From: Larimichthys crocea
Taxonomy: Eukaryota > Chordata > Actinopteri > Sciaenidae
Assembly: GCF_000972845.2 (NCBI RefSeq)
Contig: NC_040032.1
Span: forward strand, 2,189,073 to 2,253,072
Direction: 5' to 3'
DNA: 64,000 bases
A program made the translations under genes and the position numbers. The notes beneath the pieces were generated by a model that did not search any database, was not told the origin of the DNA, and was given only the letters and a program-made list of their open reading frames with translations. Positions 1 through 26,826 of this stretch are shown piece after piece. Numbering within the stretch: the stretch's first letter is position 1; each line of letters opens with the position of its first letter.

Positions 1-404
1 ATATATATATATATATATGTTGCAGAGGTGTTTATGCTTACATAACATCTATACTTCATTATTAATAACACCCCTCTGTAGGTTTATTGATTTGATATCT
101 TAAGTAGCAATGATAAATGAAACAGCATCATCTTTATAAAGTATGACTAACTGAGACTGTTGATATACAAATGAACCCAAACTGCAGCATCTCCATTCTG
201 CCTGCCTGTCTGTCTGTTTATATGGCTAACCCATGAGCAGAGAAGGAAGATACACACCTCTGATACAAAGTGCTCGTAGCACTCTGCGCTGACATGAGAT
301 CCTGCCTGAATGTTCTCGACTGTCTTGTGTTTTCTCTTATTGAACCTTCAGAGCCAGTAAAAAGGAGAAGATCTCCTGCTCTGCCCACAAACGCAGGCAT
401 TACA

Positions 405-855
405 CATCACTGTCAACCAATGACAGCGCAAAGAATGGACAGCGTGTGCGTGTCATCATTCGTAGGTTCCTGAAGAGCGGTTTTAAAGCTCAAAATATGC
501 ATCTTTGGCTGCCGCCATCTTGGCTGTCCTGCAACTTCCGCCTCCTTGCTAGTCTAAAAAGCAACAAAGACGTAGATCATCGGTGGAGCTGATGTGGGCC
601 AAAAGACACCTGGGTGCTCAAACAAGCCACCAACCTGTCAATCAAAGCGGTCACTCTGTTAATTATGCGTTACCTTAAATATAATTTGAATGGGCGAGTT
701 AAAAAAAAAATAGAGCTATAGAGACCAAAACTGTTTTTGTACCAGGCTGTAAACATGTTCATTTGTGCTGTGAAGTTGGACATTTTATTGGAGGCTTATG
801 GAGGTTGCCAGCGTCCTCTTGAGAAATTATAGTTTTTGACACGCAGTTTGGCGCT
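405..855. repeat. dispersed repeat A, copy 1
   Basis: This stretch is recognisably similar to 12575-13065 in the same orientation. Shared blocks in order include AAGAATGGACAG, a GCCGCCATCTTGG-like block, CAAAGACGTAGATCAT, ACCAAAACTGTTTTTGTACC and AAGTTGGACATTTTA. Both copies sit in or just before calcineurin introns. No coding frame is visible, so it is probably an old non-autonomous transposable element of unknown class. Together with a short (AT)n run at 1-18 it fills the sequence left of the first exon; I see nothing else there. Confidence 0.6.
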
Positions 856-999
856 TGGTGTAAACGCACAAATCATCAGTTGTTTCACTGAATGGAATTT
901 GCCTGTGCTGACCATAAGGAGTGTGCAAAAAAGAATGGATGTGCACAGAAACACACAAACACACTTATAGATATTGACTTGAATTATTTGATTCTGTAA

Positions 1000-14846
<13,847 letters not shown>

Positions 14847-17025
14847 TGTGCTGTCTGTGAAGCCTCAGAACCGTTGCAGCTGTTGCACCGTGCAGAAAGA
14901 CATTGCCACATTCAGGCCTCAGAGCATGGAAATAAACCAGGGCCACAGACAAGAACATGAAATCTGCAGCAAATCTAAAACAGGGCGTTTTTTTCATGAC
15001 AGTATGTTATCGCACAGTTTGGGGGAGGGGTGGGGAGCTGGGGATAAGGAGAGGCCAGCGGGCTGCAGCTTGACTGGGTGAAAGTTGTTTCTGACTGTTG
15101 TTCCCCTTTCTCGGTTCAATTACAGACTGATTTGTCGGTGGTTGCGTTGTTCTGAGTGCTGACAAACGTCTGCCCCTTCATTATAGGGTCTAACAGAAGG
15201 CACAAAAATAATTTTACTCTTTCATAAAGTGGTTATTATAAATCACTCGAAAATTCCCCTAACATGTTTACCTACATGTGTTACTAGTAATAACAAAAAG
15301 ATGCATAAGCATGACCTCTAAAAACTTGCAGTGCTAGCAGTGCAGTCTTACCAGTTTAGGGAGGGAAAGAGGTCAGTATGCCCACTGCACTGCGGATACC
15401 ACCTACGGTAAGTTTCACTGCTGTCCAGGACTGCTCTCAGTCTTCCCCTTGCAAGTTCCACAGGTTACTGTTGGTACCTCAGTATCACAGATGACACACC
15501 AATATTTAACATCTGAAAATGATCTTTACACGAAGATGCAACTTCATCATCACACCTATGTGAATCTCAAAGGGTTATATTTTTATTCAGATAATCCTAC
15601 AGTTAATTTCTTCCCCTCCGTTCGACGTTCAGCATCAGAGAAGCATGAATTTTATTGAGCTATACCTCACACGTGTCATGAAATTCACTTTGTGGAAAGT
15701 GGACACTTGACATGATTCTGGTTTCTGAACAACAGAGGAGATTTTGAACCATGGGGCACACCCCGCTGTCACACACTACCTGATTATTTCTCACCTGCTT
15801 GTCGCTAAAGAGAAAATAGAACACCACGTGCTGTCACTCAAGTATACATCAGTGCCCTTTGAGTTTCTGCACATTTTGCTGTGCTGTAAATTCAATGAGA
15901 TATCACGTTTAAGAGCTACACAAAGTACTATATCAGAGTGAGAAGGAAATTCTACAAATTTGTTAATGCATACAAATGAAATAGTATAATAACAGTGATA
16001 ACAATAATAGTATTTAACAAACACACACCACTGTGTCATTTGGAAAAAAAAAAAACAAGCATCCTGACTGAACTCAGTTAATTTATGCTACTTTATGCTT
16101 AAAAAAAATGAATTTAATGTTCTGATAAGTACTTATAACCAGACATTTGGTTTATGAATCTATCCATATTGCATCTAAGTGTGTCAATCATATATCATTT
16201 CTATATTTTTATATCAAATTTTCTAATCTAATTCTAAAGTGAACCCACACTGTGATCCAGATTAAACATCAATTACCATGTCCAAATATTGTGTAATACT
16301 TTTATGAAAAGCTCATTTGTGTCGCACTGAAGCGGACTGAGACGAGACGAGAGAAGAAACGTTTCTTTCAAAATAAAATCATTTGGGAAAGTCGAAATCA
16401 GTGAAGCCCCAACATCGAGCAAAACATACTATCACATAAATTTCTAGAATTTCCTTTCATACATGAATATTTTTTCTACTTTATATTTGTTCTTTCTATT
16501 TATTGCTAAAGGTATGTGAAATAAGGATGGACAAAAAGTGATTTTTAACACAGCATCTATGGTATGGAACGCATCAATGCATGCAATTAAGTTCCTAATT
16601 GTTATGTGAGATTATAATTGTGATAGTAGTGTTTCAAATAGTAAAGTTGAATTCTTTCATTTTTGAATTATAATTGTAGTTTGATTTGTCTTGTTTTATA
16701 ACTTTTATAAATAGGCTTCCTTTGATTGTTTTTTTCTGCGTTTTTTAAATTTTCATTCTGTTGTTTGTTACCACTGCTTTTCATTTCATGTTCATTTATT
16801 GGACGCAGAGATGAAAACTTGTGTTTCTCTTTTGTTTTGTACTGATGTACAGAAAATGTTCAATGGTATGAATGAATATAATCTCAGTGAAAAGCAACTT
16901 TCAGGCTGCCAAAGCATGATAGCATGGTTTTCAGACGTAAACGGAGTGGACACAAAGAAAATCATGTGTCACACTTTAATTTAAAAGGAAACATTGTATT
17001 ATGGTTATATTTACTGCTGATATTT

Positions 17026-17071
<46 letters not shown>

Positions 17072-17300
17072 AGGTTAGCTGATGGTTATTTTCCTTCCTC
17101 TGTTTCTGGTTCTTGTAAAGTCGACATGCATATTTCAACAAACAAATATAATGGATCTTATCTTGCAACATTTTTTTTTTTTTTTATTATCTATGGAAAT
17201 CTGTTTTTGCATTTGACTTCCTAAATGATGAACACATTGTAAGCATGCCCTATGGGACAAATCACATTTTTTACTCTTGAATAAAATATGCATGAACAAA
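14847..17300 (+). other. calcineurin 3' UTR
   Basis: No gene starts between the calcineurin stop and 17.3 kb, and the stretch is AT-rich. A poly(A) signal AATAAA lies at 17280-17285; an earlier candidate is near 16373. Within it, 17026-17070 is a (TTA)n microsatellite. The mature transcript end is inferred from the signal only; long 3' UTRs are usual for this gene family. From 17300 to 17870 I see nothing clear. Confidence 0.5.
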
Positions 17301-17869
17301 ACTGCATCGTTTCTGATTCACTGATGGAAGGAAGGATGCAAATTTGATCTTTCACCCTGACTCACATCAGGCGAGTGTCTTCCTTGTGTGTGATGCAGCC
17401 AAACATGAAGATGATTTCTGTTACACTGCAGCATCTTCTATCTGCCTAAATCTGTCCCTTAAAAATGTGTAATCATGTCAACGATATTTGTTTAATGAAG
17501 ACAGTTATCAGCTAAATATGCTTGTTTTGTTGTTGTTGTTGTTTTTTATCTCTGTACCTTCCTGCTGGTTTCTCAAAGGCAGCAAGGTGCCCAATTACAG
17601 CCTAAACAAATCATTTTGTACATTATTCAAATCATTATTGAACGCATCACGTGCAAGAATCCGAGGTACCGTGAATGCAGCAGCCGCATACTGTCAGTGA
17701 AGTACACCTGCTGATGTAACTCAGCCTCGGTTTAATAAGCATATGTCATATGACAAGACAGAACATGATATGAATCAATAAAATGAGCCTGCCCTGCTCG
17801 GAAACAGGCAGAAACAAACAGTCAGTAACATTTGGACTGTTTCTGCACATCTCAGAGAGCTCACCTCAC

Positions 17870-18253
17870 CGGATGTGACGTCGTCGCCCCCTGCCTCTTG
17901 TGCAAAGGGAGTCCGGTTTAATATAACCGGGGTGGCCTCTTCTCGCTTTTAAACGTTAACATAACGTTAAAACATCGTTCACGCTTTAAAATGCACGAGC
18001 TGCGGACTCGTTTGCAGTCTGACAACAACAACAACAACAACAACCGCCGCCATCGCGTGCGAACCGGATACTGCGAAGGAGTGTGAGTGACCGTCACGCA
18101 GCTGTCTGAAACCGAAGATAACCGAGCTATCCGCCGTTAGCCGGAGCTGGACAGGCTCTGCTTTGCCGTATTATTATTTTTTGACGCACATTGCACAGGT
18201 ACCGACCTCTGTAGACGGCAACTGGACCGGCAGAACGAACCCGGGACTCTGAC
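17870..18253 (+). promoter_or_regulatory. dnajc18 promoter and 5' UTR
   Basis: The stretch is more GC- and CpG-rich than its surroundings and lies just before the dnajc18 start codon. TGACGTCG at 17876-17883 is one base from a palindromic cAMP-response element. A short (ACA)n run follows near 18020-18043. No TATA box is evident at a convincing place. The transcription start is not determined. Confidence 0.45.
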
Positions 18254-21200
18254 ATGGACAAAGACGAAGCAGACCGGCTGATAGAGAAGGCGAAGCTGTG
18301 TTTACGGTCCGGGTGGAAAGATCGAGCGCTGCAGCTGCTATATGAAGCCCAGAAAATTTACCCCAGCACCCGGGCCAGAGGTAAAATTAGACTACGCACA
18401 CTCTGCAATGGCAGGTTGACTAGCTAACGATGGTGAACCGGATAACGTATCCCTATGTAATAATATCTGTGTCAACGCATGTTCATATCAGAGGATGGTG
18501 CAGAGATTTATTATTTATACATGATAAATAAAGTGTGAGCTAACTTTTTTTTTTCATATTTTAAGTGTCTCCAGGCTGCACACGTCTGACAGTTGGCTTA
18601 CTTTATGGCTTAATTGCTTTTGCAGTCATGACATCATAACCATTGATTCAGTTGTCATATTACTCTGATTACATCATGACTTTAAGGCATGGAGGTCAGT
18701 CTGTCCGGAACATTTCAACAACTTTGAATATGTGCAGTCACAAAAAGCATCAACCGCTCTAATGAAACAAAAGGAAGGCCAAGAGTTCATCGCAGTCACC
18801 AGCAGCAGCTCAGATCAGAGCCCCCTATAAAGGCTTCACAGAGAGTGTTCAAGCAGCTGACACATCTCAACATCAGCTGCTAGAGGAGGCTGTGTGTGAA
18901 TCAGGCCATCATGGCTGAAATGCTGCAAAGAAACTACGACTGAGGGAACAAGAACAAGAGAACTGCTTATTCCCGTGGCTACTATGAAGAATAAAAAATC
19001 TGAAACATCCATTATGTGTAACCGCTTATCCTCAGCAGGTTCACGGGAGGGAGAGAGAGTTAATTGGTGACTGAACTGGCGACTGAACAAGTCTCCAGTT
19101 CAGTCACCAATTAACTTTTTATTAACTTCATGTCTTTGGACTGTGGGAGGAAGCCAGAGTACCCAGTGAGAACCCCGAGGAGACACGGGGAGAACTTTGT
19201 TAACCATTTAATTCTTATGATTTGATAGTTTTGATGAGATTAATGTTAATCTACAACGTAGAAAAGCAACAAAATCAAACCACGGAATGAGGTGGCGTGT
19301 CTGGACGTTGCTGTACATGTGTATGTCTGTGTAGGCAGGCAGATGACACGTGGAAGAAAAACCTGGTGAAACATGAACTAACAGAGTTAATTCTCCACCA
19401 CCATAAACACCAAATGAAGGCTTTTTGGAAGAATGTTGTTCATGCAACTGAGTTTCAGAGCTGTATGTCTGCACACTCTATCAAAGAGCATTGAAACTCT
19501 TAATGTGGTGGTCAGACACCTTAGTCACATAATCCATGTTGGGTTTTTCTTTGCACCTGCCATGTAGACTTTTGTTTGTGGTCATGACTGAACTGTCATA
19601 TCTCTGTTCTTGTTTGTAGTGCTAATAGATGCCATATTAAGGAATGGAGGTACCAGTGCGTCAGAGGCGAACCACGTGCCCCCGCCGACAGGCTGGAGAG
19701 ACGAGGACATTGGACACAGTGAAACGAGTAACGCGAGTGGTGACGAGAAGAAGAGCTACACTGAGGATCAGCGGCAGGGTGTTCTCAGGTGCGCATACGG
19801 TTTTTACATCTTTGACATGAGTTTTTTTTTTACAAGGAGACAGAACTTACAGAACCTTTCTATGTGGATTGTGTGCCAGTACGACTATGCAGAGGTACTC
19901 AGAAGGCTGCTTTTTTAACCGTGTTATACCTGCGCCATGTCTCAGGAAAAGCAAAATGAATTGGGAACAGCTCTACAGCAGTCCAAAGTTTGGACACACC
20001 TCCTCATTCAATGTGTTATGTAGAAACACTGAAGACATCCAAACTATGACAGAACACATGAATGATGTGATAAACACACAAAATCTGTTTTATATTTCAC
20101 ATATTTTTTTGCTTTGATGGCAATTTTGCACACTCCTCTCTCATGATTTCTCATTTACACTGAGCACTTGTTGGCTGCTTTTCCTTTACTCTACACTTAT
20201 CTGACTAAACATTATATTTTCATGTAGCCATGTTACATATCACATAAATCTTAAAAAAAAAAAAAAAAAAAACATTGAATAAACACAATATGTTGATCAG
20301 TTTGTTAGTGTCAGTACTTCGGTACGGCCACTAGATGGTGACAAAGAGCCACAGCTCTGAGCTCTCAGGGGGACTCTGTGTGTCTGCATTAAAATGGCTG
20401 CTGACTCCCCTCTGACGGACTCCAGGACAGAAACACGAGCAGCTGAAAGCTCCTGTCCGGCGGCACCAGAAGCTTTCGGTGGCATATTCTGCCAAAAAAC
20501 GTGGATTTGTGTCAGTGTGACTGTCGCGCGTGACGTTTGCCTCAAACAGCCGCTGTGTTTGTGTGCTTGCAGACTAGGTGCGTTCGGGGTCACTGAAAAA
20601 CTCGGAATTTCTAGCTCCGCGTGTTCCTATTTATGTTGTTGTGGCCTGGCCTTATATGTATTATATTGTATAATATTTACAAGATGTACATATGTTCGCA
20701 TAAAAGTATGAGATACTCATCATCGTATCATTACTATTGATTAGTTAATCATGTTTCATGTTTTTTGGTGACTTTGCCACGTGAGGGTCTTCAGGGCTTA
20801 AACAAATACGTTTATTCAAGAATATTTAAGTGGAATATTCTTCAACGTGAAATCATTTTACATTTACATTGTCAGACAGAGAGCTGCTTCTTCTCTCTCA
20901 CACTCTGTATTACATCCCACAATAGTGTATATCAGTTATCTGCTTTTTGTTCTGCATTATATATCAGAAAAACATTGGACAGGCAGACAGGCAGATACCA
21001 GTGTGTCTGTGATCGGTCATTATCAATATATCTGTAAATGTACATGGAACTAAATATCGCCTGAAGTGTACACACACTTAAAAACCTGCTGAGATTCACT
21101 TCCATGATGCTTTTTGTTTTTGCAGGATAAAGAATTGCAAAGACTTTTATGAAATCCTTAGCGTTCCCAAAAACGCCAGCGATGAGGATTTGAAGAAGGC

Positions 21201-22958
21201 GTACAGGAAGTTGGCCCTCAAGTTTCACCCCGACAAGAACTTTGCTCCAGGAGCCACTGATGCTTTCAAAGGTATGAGGAGAAAGGGGGCGAGGAGGAAA
21301 GTATATATTTGATATATCCCAGTGTGCATTTAATACCCACTGTGATGAAATGTTTCCCTTTCCTCTCAACAGCGATAGGCAACGCTTATGCAGTACTCAG
21401 CAGTCCAGAGAAGAGGCAGCAGTATGATCAATATGGAGATCAAGCCGCATCTGTGAACACACCCCAACAATCCAGCCACAGTCGCCATGGATACCACCGA
21501 AATTTCCACAGAGACTTCGAGGCCGACATATCCCCCGAAGAACTCTTTAACATCTTCTTTGGAGGAAGGTTTCCCACAGGTGAGCCATAGTGTGTGAGCA
21601 TTTTGCAAGATCACTATATCACTATAATAATTCATATTATTGTTATTATTATTATTATCTCCAGGAAATATCCACGTGTACACCCACCAGGGAGCCTCCT
21701 ACTCTCAGTTCTATCAGCCTCGTCGTCGACGTGCCTATGAGAGGCGTGAGGAGGTGGTGGAAGAAAACCAGAGTCAGGTCAGTGACTCTCAAAACATATA
21801 GAGAAATCCCCGTTAACCAGCCACAGTGTTCTGCTCTAATCACCTTTTAGTCTTTTAATCTTTACCATGCACAGAGAACTGCAGCAAAATGAGCATTTTT
21901 AACAGCTATGTTTTGATTTCATGCTATTCATCTCCTTTGTCACGGCTTCAAAGACAACAGTCCTGTGCTGGCATGAGTACAGTGTATCAGTGCTGCCTAC
22001 ATACGGTTTTATGCTTTGTAATCTTCCCACAGAATACCTTCACAGCGTTCCTGCAGCTTCTCCCCGTGCTGGTGCTAATCCTCATATCAGTGTTTACTCA
22101 GATGATGGCCACTAACCCTCCCTACAGTCTCTTCTATAAGCCGTGAGTGTGTCGTAGCATCAGCCTTAAACACAGTGACGATATATCGCTGTACACTCTA
22201 ACGGTGTGTTTAATGGTGTCAGGGCCATGGGGTTAGTGGTGTCCAGGGAAACGCAGCACATGGGCGTGCCGTACTACGTGGATAAAAGTTTCGAGAAGGA
22301 GTACCGCGGATCAGCGCTGGGCGAGCTGGAGAAAACCATAGAGAGCGACTACATCGAACACCTACAGAACAGCTGCTGGAAGGAGAAACAGCAAAGTAAG
22401 CGAGCCGCTCATCCGCCTTTGACGGAGAGTCTTCATAAGCACACAAATTTATGCTGCATTCAGTATTCGTTTTGGAAAATATGCATGTGTGGGAATCTGC
22501 TTTCTGATGGAGAGCAGGCTGATAAAAACGATGCTGCTCTCATATATGTAGGTTAAACATTGCTGCAGCCAGGGGCAGTTGGCAGTAGTTAGCTGGAGTC
22601 TCTGCTGGTTGCCTGGCAACTGATCCCGCCCAAGAAATATTCCAGCACATAACCCCCATTAAAAGAGGAAATTGATGGTTTTTCACATGATACATTATGT
22701 TGTGATCTTTAGAGAAGCTGGCTGATTTTTATGGCTGTTTCCAGTCCTTATGCTAAGCTAACTACCCCAAAAAGCATCAACTGTTCCTTCAGGTGTGAAA
22801 AGCGTTCATGACTCATTCTGTTGTCCTTTTCAGAATCGGACTTGGCAAACTTAGGACAACTGTACCGAGACGAACGGCTAAAGCAGAAGGCGGAGTCAAT
22901 GAGGTTGGACAACTGTGATAAACTGCATCGATTGGTCGGCCGTCAGAGAGGCAAATGA
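18254..22958 (+). CDS. dnajc18: DnaJ homolog subfamily C member 18, ER-membrane J-protein
   Basis: An Hsp40 co-chaperone that recruits and stimulates Hsp70 at the ER membrane. Eight exons in continuous phase: 18254-18380, 19620-19788, 21126-21271, 21373-21579, 21665-21777, 22033-22142, 22223-22395, 22834-22958; 389 aa. The J domain carries HPDKN ([20 protein letters not shown]), followed by the [16 protein letters not shown] segment, a hydrophobic membrane helix ([17 protein letters not shown]) and the C-terminal DUF1977-like domain. [15 protein letters not shown] and [13 protein letters not shown] match my memory of DNAJC18 better than its relatives DNAJB12 and DNAJB14. Exon 1 ([17 protein letters not shown]) resembles the N-terminus of DNAJB12/14, which the human DNAJC18 I remember lacks. 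The likely poly(A) signal is at 23913-23918. Confidence 0.93.
18990..19200 (-). repeat. L2-type LINE tail fragment with snap-back duplication
   Basis: ACCGCTTATCCTC and CATGTCTTTGGACTGTGGGAGGAAGCC...GACACGGGGAGAAC are hallmarks of a very common teleost LINE tail, also present at 36040-36300. Inside it, 19058-19079 and 19095-19116 are perfect inverted 22-bp arms around a 15-nt loop; the right arm is normal tail sequence, the left arm an inverted copy. It lies in intron 1 of dnajc18. The LINE clade is from memory and the strand is tentative. Confidence 0.6.
22570..22800. repeat. dispersed repeat in last dnajc18 intron
   Basis: CTGTTTCCAGTCCTTATGCTAAGCTAA is a block I recognise as recurring in many teleost genomes. 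It fills most of the intron between 22395 and 22834. The boundaries and element class are not clear, and there is no second copy in this window to compare. Confidence 0.4.
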
Positions 22959-25900
22959 GGACTGTTTGAGAGAGGAGAACGCAGCTTCCTGACTGACTTT
23001 ACACTAATGTATTTATTGGAAGTGTCATTTATCCAATCTGGCCACTTTGTGAAAGATGTCTTTTAGATACAGCGCAGGCAGTGGGAGATTATGCACTGGG
23101 AAACAATGTGCCTTCTCTCCTCTTCGATGGTAGAAAAATAAGAGTTGCGTGTTTGCTGCCAAACCTGGCGGCAGCATCAAGTGCGAGCTCACTGCGGCAG
23201 TGCGTATTCATGTGTCAGAGCCGTTAAACTTTCTTATAGAAATGGCATTACATACAGGGTTTCCCTTTGGGGTTCTGGAAGCAGTTGTATGTTCATACAT
23301 ACATGTTTAGGTTTTGTCGTTATTTATTTTCTTGAATGTTTCCGTGTCCTCGCAGACGTTTCCGCTGTATTTATTTAATAGTTAGTAGAGTGAATGTTAC
23401 TGAAGCAACTTGGCTCATCATTTTTCTGTAGGAACTAATTAAATAGGAATAATAAATAATATTGTTGAGTTTGGACAAATCAGAGCGCATCTGTACAGTG
23501 AATTGACCTTTGACATAGGAGAAACCAACATTAGGGACTTGGTTAAACTGTGCAGCACCACAGCATTCACAGTAGAGTCAAAAAACATTTTCTGATTAAC
23601 GTTCTTATTATTATTGACAAAAAATTAGCGCTCTCCTACAGCAGAGCACTGCTTGCATAGGTTTTTATGACATTCATGAAGCTTCCACCGTTCAGGAGCC
23701 AGGATATGTTTGAGGTTTAAGCGTGAATGAAGGCCACGTTGAGAAGTCATTTTCATTCGTCACGAGCAGGGAGTCAGTCAAAAAGCCCATTCGCTCATTC
23801 GTGTTCTGTAACCATGAGGCATGCAATACTTTGTAAACCTTCCTAAACTGCACAAGCTTCAGTTGTTTTGTTCTCAGAAAACTGCTCTTTGACCCACATT
23901 TTGACACTTTTTAATAAATCCTGTAACTTTGAATCTGTACTAATGTTTTATAAAGACATTTTGTTTTGAAAATCTTAAACAAATCTAATAGTTCTATTTC
24001 TATTTCTCCCACAGCTAAAAACCAGAGTTGTGACTTTTTCTTGGCATGAGCAGGATGACTTTCTGTGGAGTTAACTTTAATTCTTTATACCAGCTGGAGA
24101 TCAATCAAACCCTATCCTATACACACATCTTATTCTTGTTGCTGTGCACTAAGACTGCCTAACTGCCTTAGCTGTTCTACTTTTGTGAAATATTCAGGTT
24201 CATCTCAAGCACTTTTAAGTTCACGTTTAACCCTGTGTTCCATATCGTTACTGTTGCATGCACCCTCGTGAGAGTTTGTTTATTAGTTACATGTTTATTT
24301 TGTGTGAACACATTTTCATGACTACTGACACTAAATAATTAGAATATTCAGGACTGCTCTGTAACTAACAATCATGTCAAGCCTTTACTGTGATCCACAA
24401 AAATCAGGTTTTGGTATCAGTCGGTGTGGTAGTACACTTCAGCAACATGTTTTCAGCCAAAAAATACTCTCAAATTAAAGATCTAAGTCAATGTGTTTGG
24501 GCCTGTGTGATTTATTCATTTGCGGTTTGACTCTTGTCATGTTGCAAGTTGAGTACCATCATTAGAAGACTACATATTCAATTTATGTAGGTTGATAATC
24601 ACAAACTGGTCTTAAAGTCTCTTTATTTCAGGGTGGTCAGGCACCGACACTGAGAGTGAACATCAAATATTTGGATTATTGGAACTGGAAAAAACTTTTA
24701 AAATATCACAACAAAAAGCTGAGCTTTAACCAAACATATTTACTGAGCCACTCACTACTACACTACCACACATACAGTAAAGCATGAACATTTCTGTACA
24801 TTTTAACATGTTTAAGGAGAGAATCAGACAGGTCATAAATGCTGGTCTAAAGATGTCTGACTTATTTCAAGGACTAGATGTACAACTTAAGATATTATCT
24901 TAGAAACGGTAATGTATATCCTTCAAGTTGTCAAACTAAAATACTTTTAACAGAAATACAAAAAAACACTTCATCCTTTCACTTTGCAGCGTCTGTGGAG
25001 GTGGTCAGAATGAAAACGTGAGCACTGTATCTGCACGGGTAAAGTGGTGTTTATGAGTTGGCTCTGGTTCTCTAAAAGCTATGAATGGGTGTAACTGATT
25101 GTTGGTATTGATTGATTATGATAACACTGAAAATGGCTTAACAAATGCAAAAATCTTCATCACTGGTCTTCTACCAGAGTGAAATGCTCGCAGAACTTTT
25201 AACAGTTTGGTGCCATGTGGACACTACAGTCTACCGTTCCTGAGAAATCTTGTTTTTCCTTACATCAGTGTCATGAGTTAGGTAAAGCAGACTTTCATTT
25301 AAAAAAAAAAAAAAAAAAAGGATATGTAATGCCGGCTATTTAAATCCCCCATAGAAAGATCTGGCGCCCTGGTAGCTCACCTGGTAGAGCGTGTACTCCG
25401 TGTACACGGACTCAGCCCTTACTGCTGCAGCCTCAGTTCAATTCCAACATGTGGCCCTTTGCTGTATGTCCTCATCTCTCCCTCTCCAACTTCCTGTCAC
25501 TTCTCTTCAGCTGCCACGATCAAATAAAGGCACAACAACCCTAAAAAATAATCTTAAAAAAAATTACATAATGGGTTGAGGGCTCTTTATTAAGTCCACA
25601 AAACAGTTGATTAACATGATGTTTTAAAAAATACTGAAACCGATGTAGAATACGGATGTAGGTACTGGTTCATAGGAAGTGAAGTAACTCATCACAAACA
25701 ATACAGCCATATTTAAAAGTGATCTAAAAGTTGAAACAATCAAAAACTGATTTCATACCAGCCATGAGAATATTTCTGAAATGAACATGGTCCTCTGATC
25801 ATGGGATTACACAGTATGTAATCCATCTCTGCATGGCTGTCTCACAAGAAATGAGCTGCTCCGCATTACAGGCTACCGTTTATTGTGGAGCGCGGGTGAA

Positions 25901-26190
25901 GACGTTGTACCGTATGCAGGGTGAGAATCTGTCCAAATGACAGAGAATATGTTCAGTCTCGCAGCTCTGGGAACACTGGCGAATCGTTTTCATACAGTAT
26001 GGTCATTTCTTCATCTTGAGGTCGGCTTCTATGGCACAACGGCGACCTCTAGTGCCACCATCCTACAGTCACAACACAGAGTGAGACACGAGCTGTTAGA
26101 CTCCACTGCACAAACAAGTTGGGCTTAATCAAAATTTTATTCGATTTGACTGACTTAGCTCAATATTCATTCATTCTTTTCTTTGTTTTT
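22959..26190. other. dnajc18 3' UTR and convergent spacer to brd8
   Basis: The dnajc18 3' UTR probably ends soon after AATAAA at 23913-23918. From there to about 26190 there is no recognisable gene, only one clear SINE (listed) and A-rich runs such as 25301-25319. The spacer lies between two genes that converge. Confidence 0.5.
25363..25562 (+). repeat. tRNA-derived SINE
   Basis: The head has a pol III A-box-like block (TGGTAGCTCACCTGGTAGAG) and a B-box-like block (CAGTTCAATTCCAACATG). The body has CTTTGCTGTATGTCCTCATC, CTTCCTGTCACT and CAGCTGCC, then AATAAAGGCA and an A-rich tail. The order is that of a common percomorph SINE. Only the 3' half recurs at 55500-55625. Confidence 0.75.
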
Positions 26191-26772
26191 GTAGTTTTTA
26201 TTTAGTGTACTTCAGGGGGGGGGGGAAGACAAGAAAGAAGGGGAAAGTACTCACAAAAAGAGAAAGGAGGAAGGCAGGAGAGGACATGGAGACAGAGTCC
26301 TGTAAGAGGAGGCAACACAAAATCTTCAGCAGGAGGAAAGGTTGAAACGAGCGTCAGAAGAACACACACGAGAGGCCAGCTTAGACAGTTACCACTCACT
26401 TCCTCACTACGCTGAAAGCAAGCACAGATGAATATCAAGCAAGAGACAAAATAATGCACCGTGTTCCAGTTTGACTGCAGCTTGTGGATCATCTCGGTCT
26501 TGAGCTACTTATCCAGCATGTTCAGCTCATTGACTACATACAGCATATACTACAGACATACATTCCTACCTACCGTTCTTCAACGTATAGCGTTATGCGT
26601 TACACTAATCTCCTACCTTCAAGGCAACATCGAGGACTAAAATATTTAAGAGGAGCGTGCCGTGGCTACTACACCTGCCAGCTATGTGCTTAAAGGTCCG
26701 GTGTTTCGGGTTTAGCGGCATATAGTGCATCCGACTGAATACAGCTCGCCCCTTCCGAGTGTGTAGGAGAAA

Positions 26773-26826
26773 CTACGAAGGCCACGTATCCTCGTCAGGC
26801 CAATTATCTGCCTGTTCATTCTCATC
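26773..26826 (-). CDS. brd8: candidate alternative last exon of brd8
   Basis: On the minus strand CACGACAG at 26827-26834 is a possible acceptor. It is followed in phase by DENEQADNWPDEDTWPS and a stop, 18 codons. The main last exon reaches a codon ending AAG followed by GT (AAG|GTGCTT), so splicing there would replace the final VLH with this acidic tail in frame. The composition looks coding, but the donor is weak and I know no homologue for this tail. Treat it as a hypothesis. Confidence 0.35.
   Translation of the reverse strand, partial: DENEQADNWPDEDTWPS

Noticed and set aside
20394..20711. A 105-codon plus-strand open frame in dnajc18 intron 2
   Set aside because: No family resemblance or splice-site support; composition looks like chance in a locally GC-richer stretch.
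18254..22958. Calling the J-protein dnajb14, which would fit a human 4q neighbourhood with PPP3CA
   Set aside because: The segments [15 protein letters not shown] and [13 protein letters not shown] match DNAJC18 clearly better than DNAJB14 as I remember them, and brd8 next door fits 5q31.
25363..25450. A possible tRNA gene (A- and B-box-like blocks)
   Set aside because: The blocks are followed by a SINE body and A-rich tail, and no intact cloverleaf is formed; the same holds for 47945-48020.
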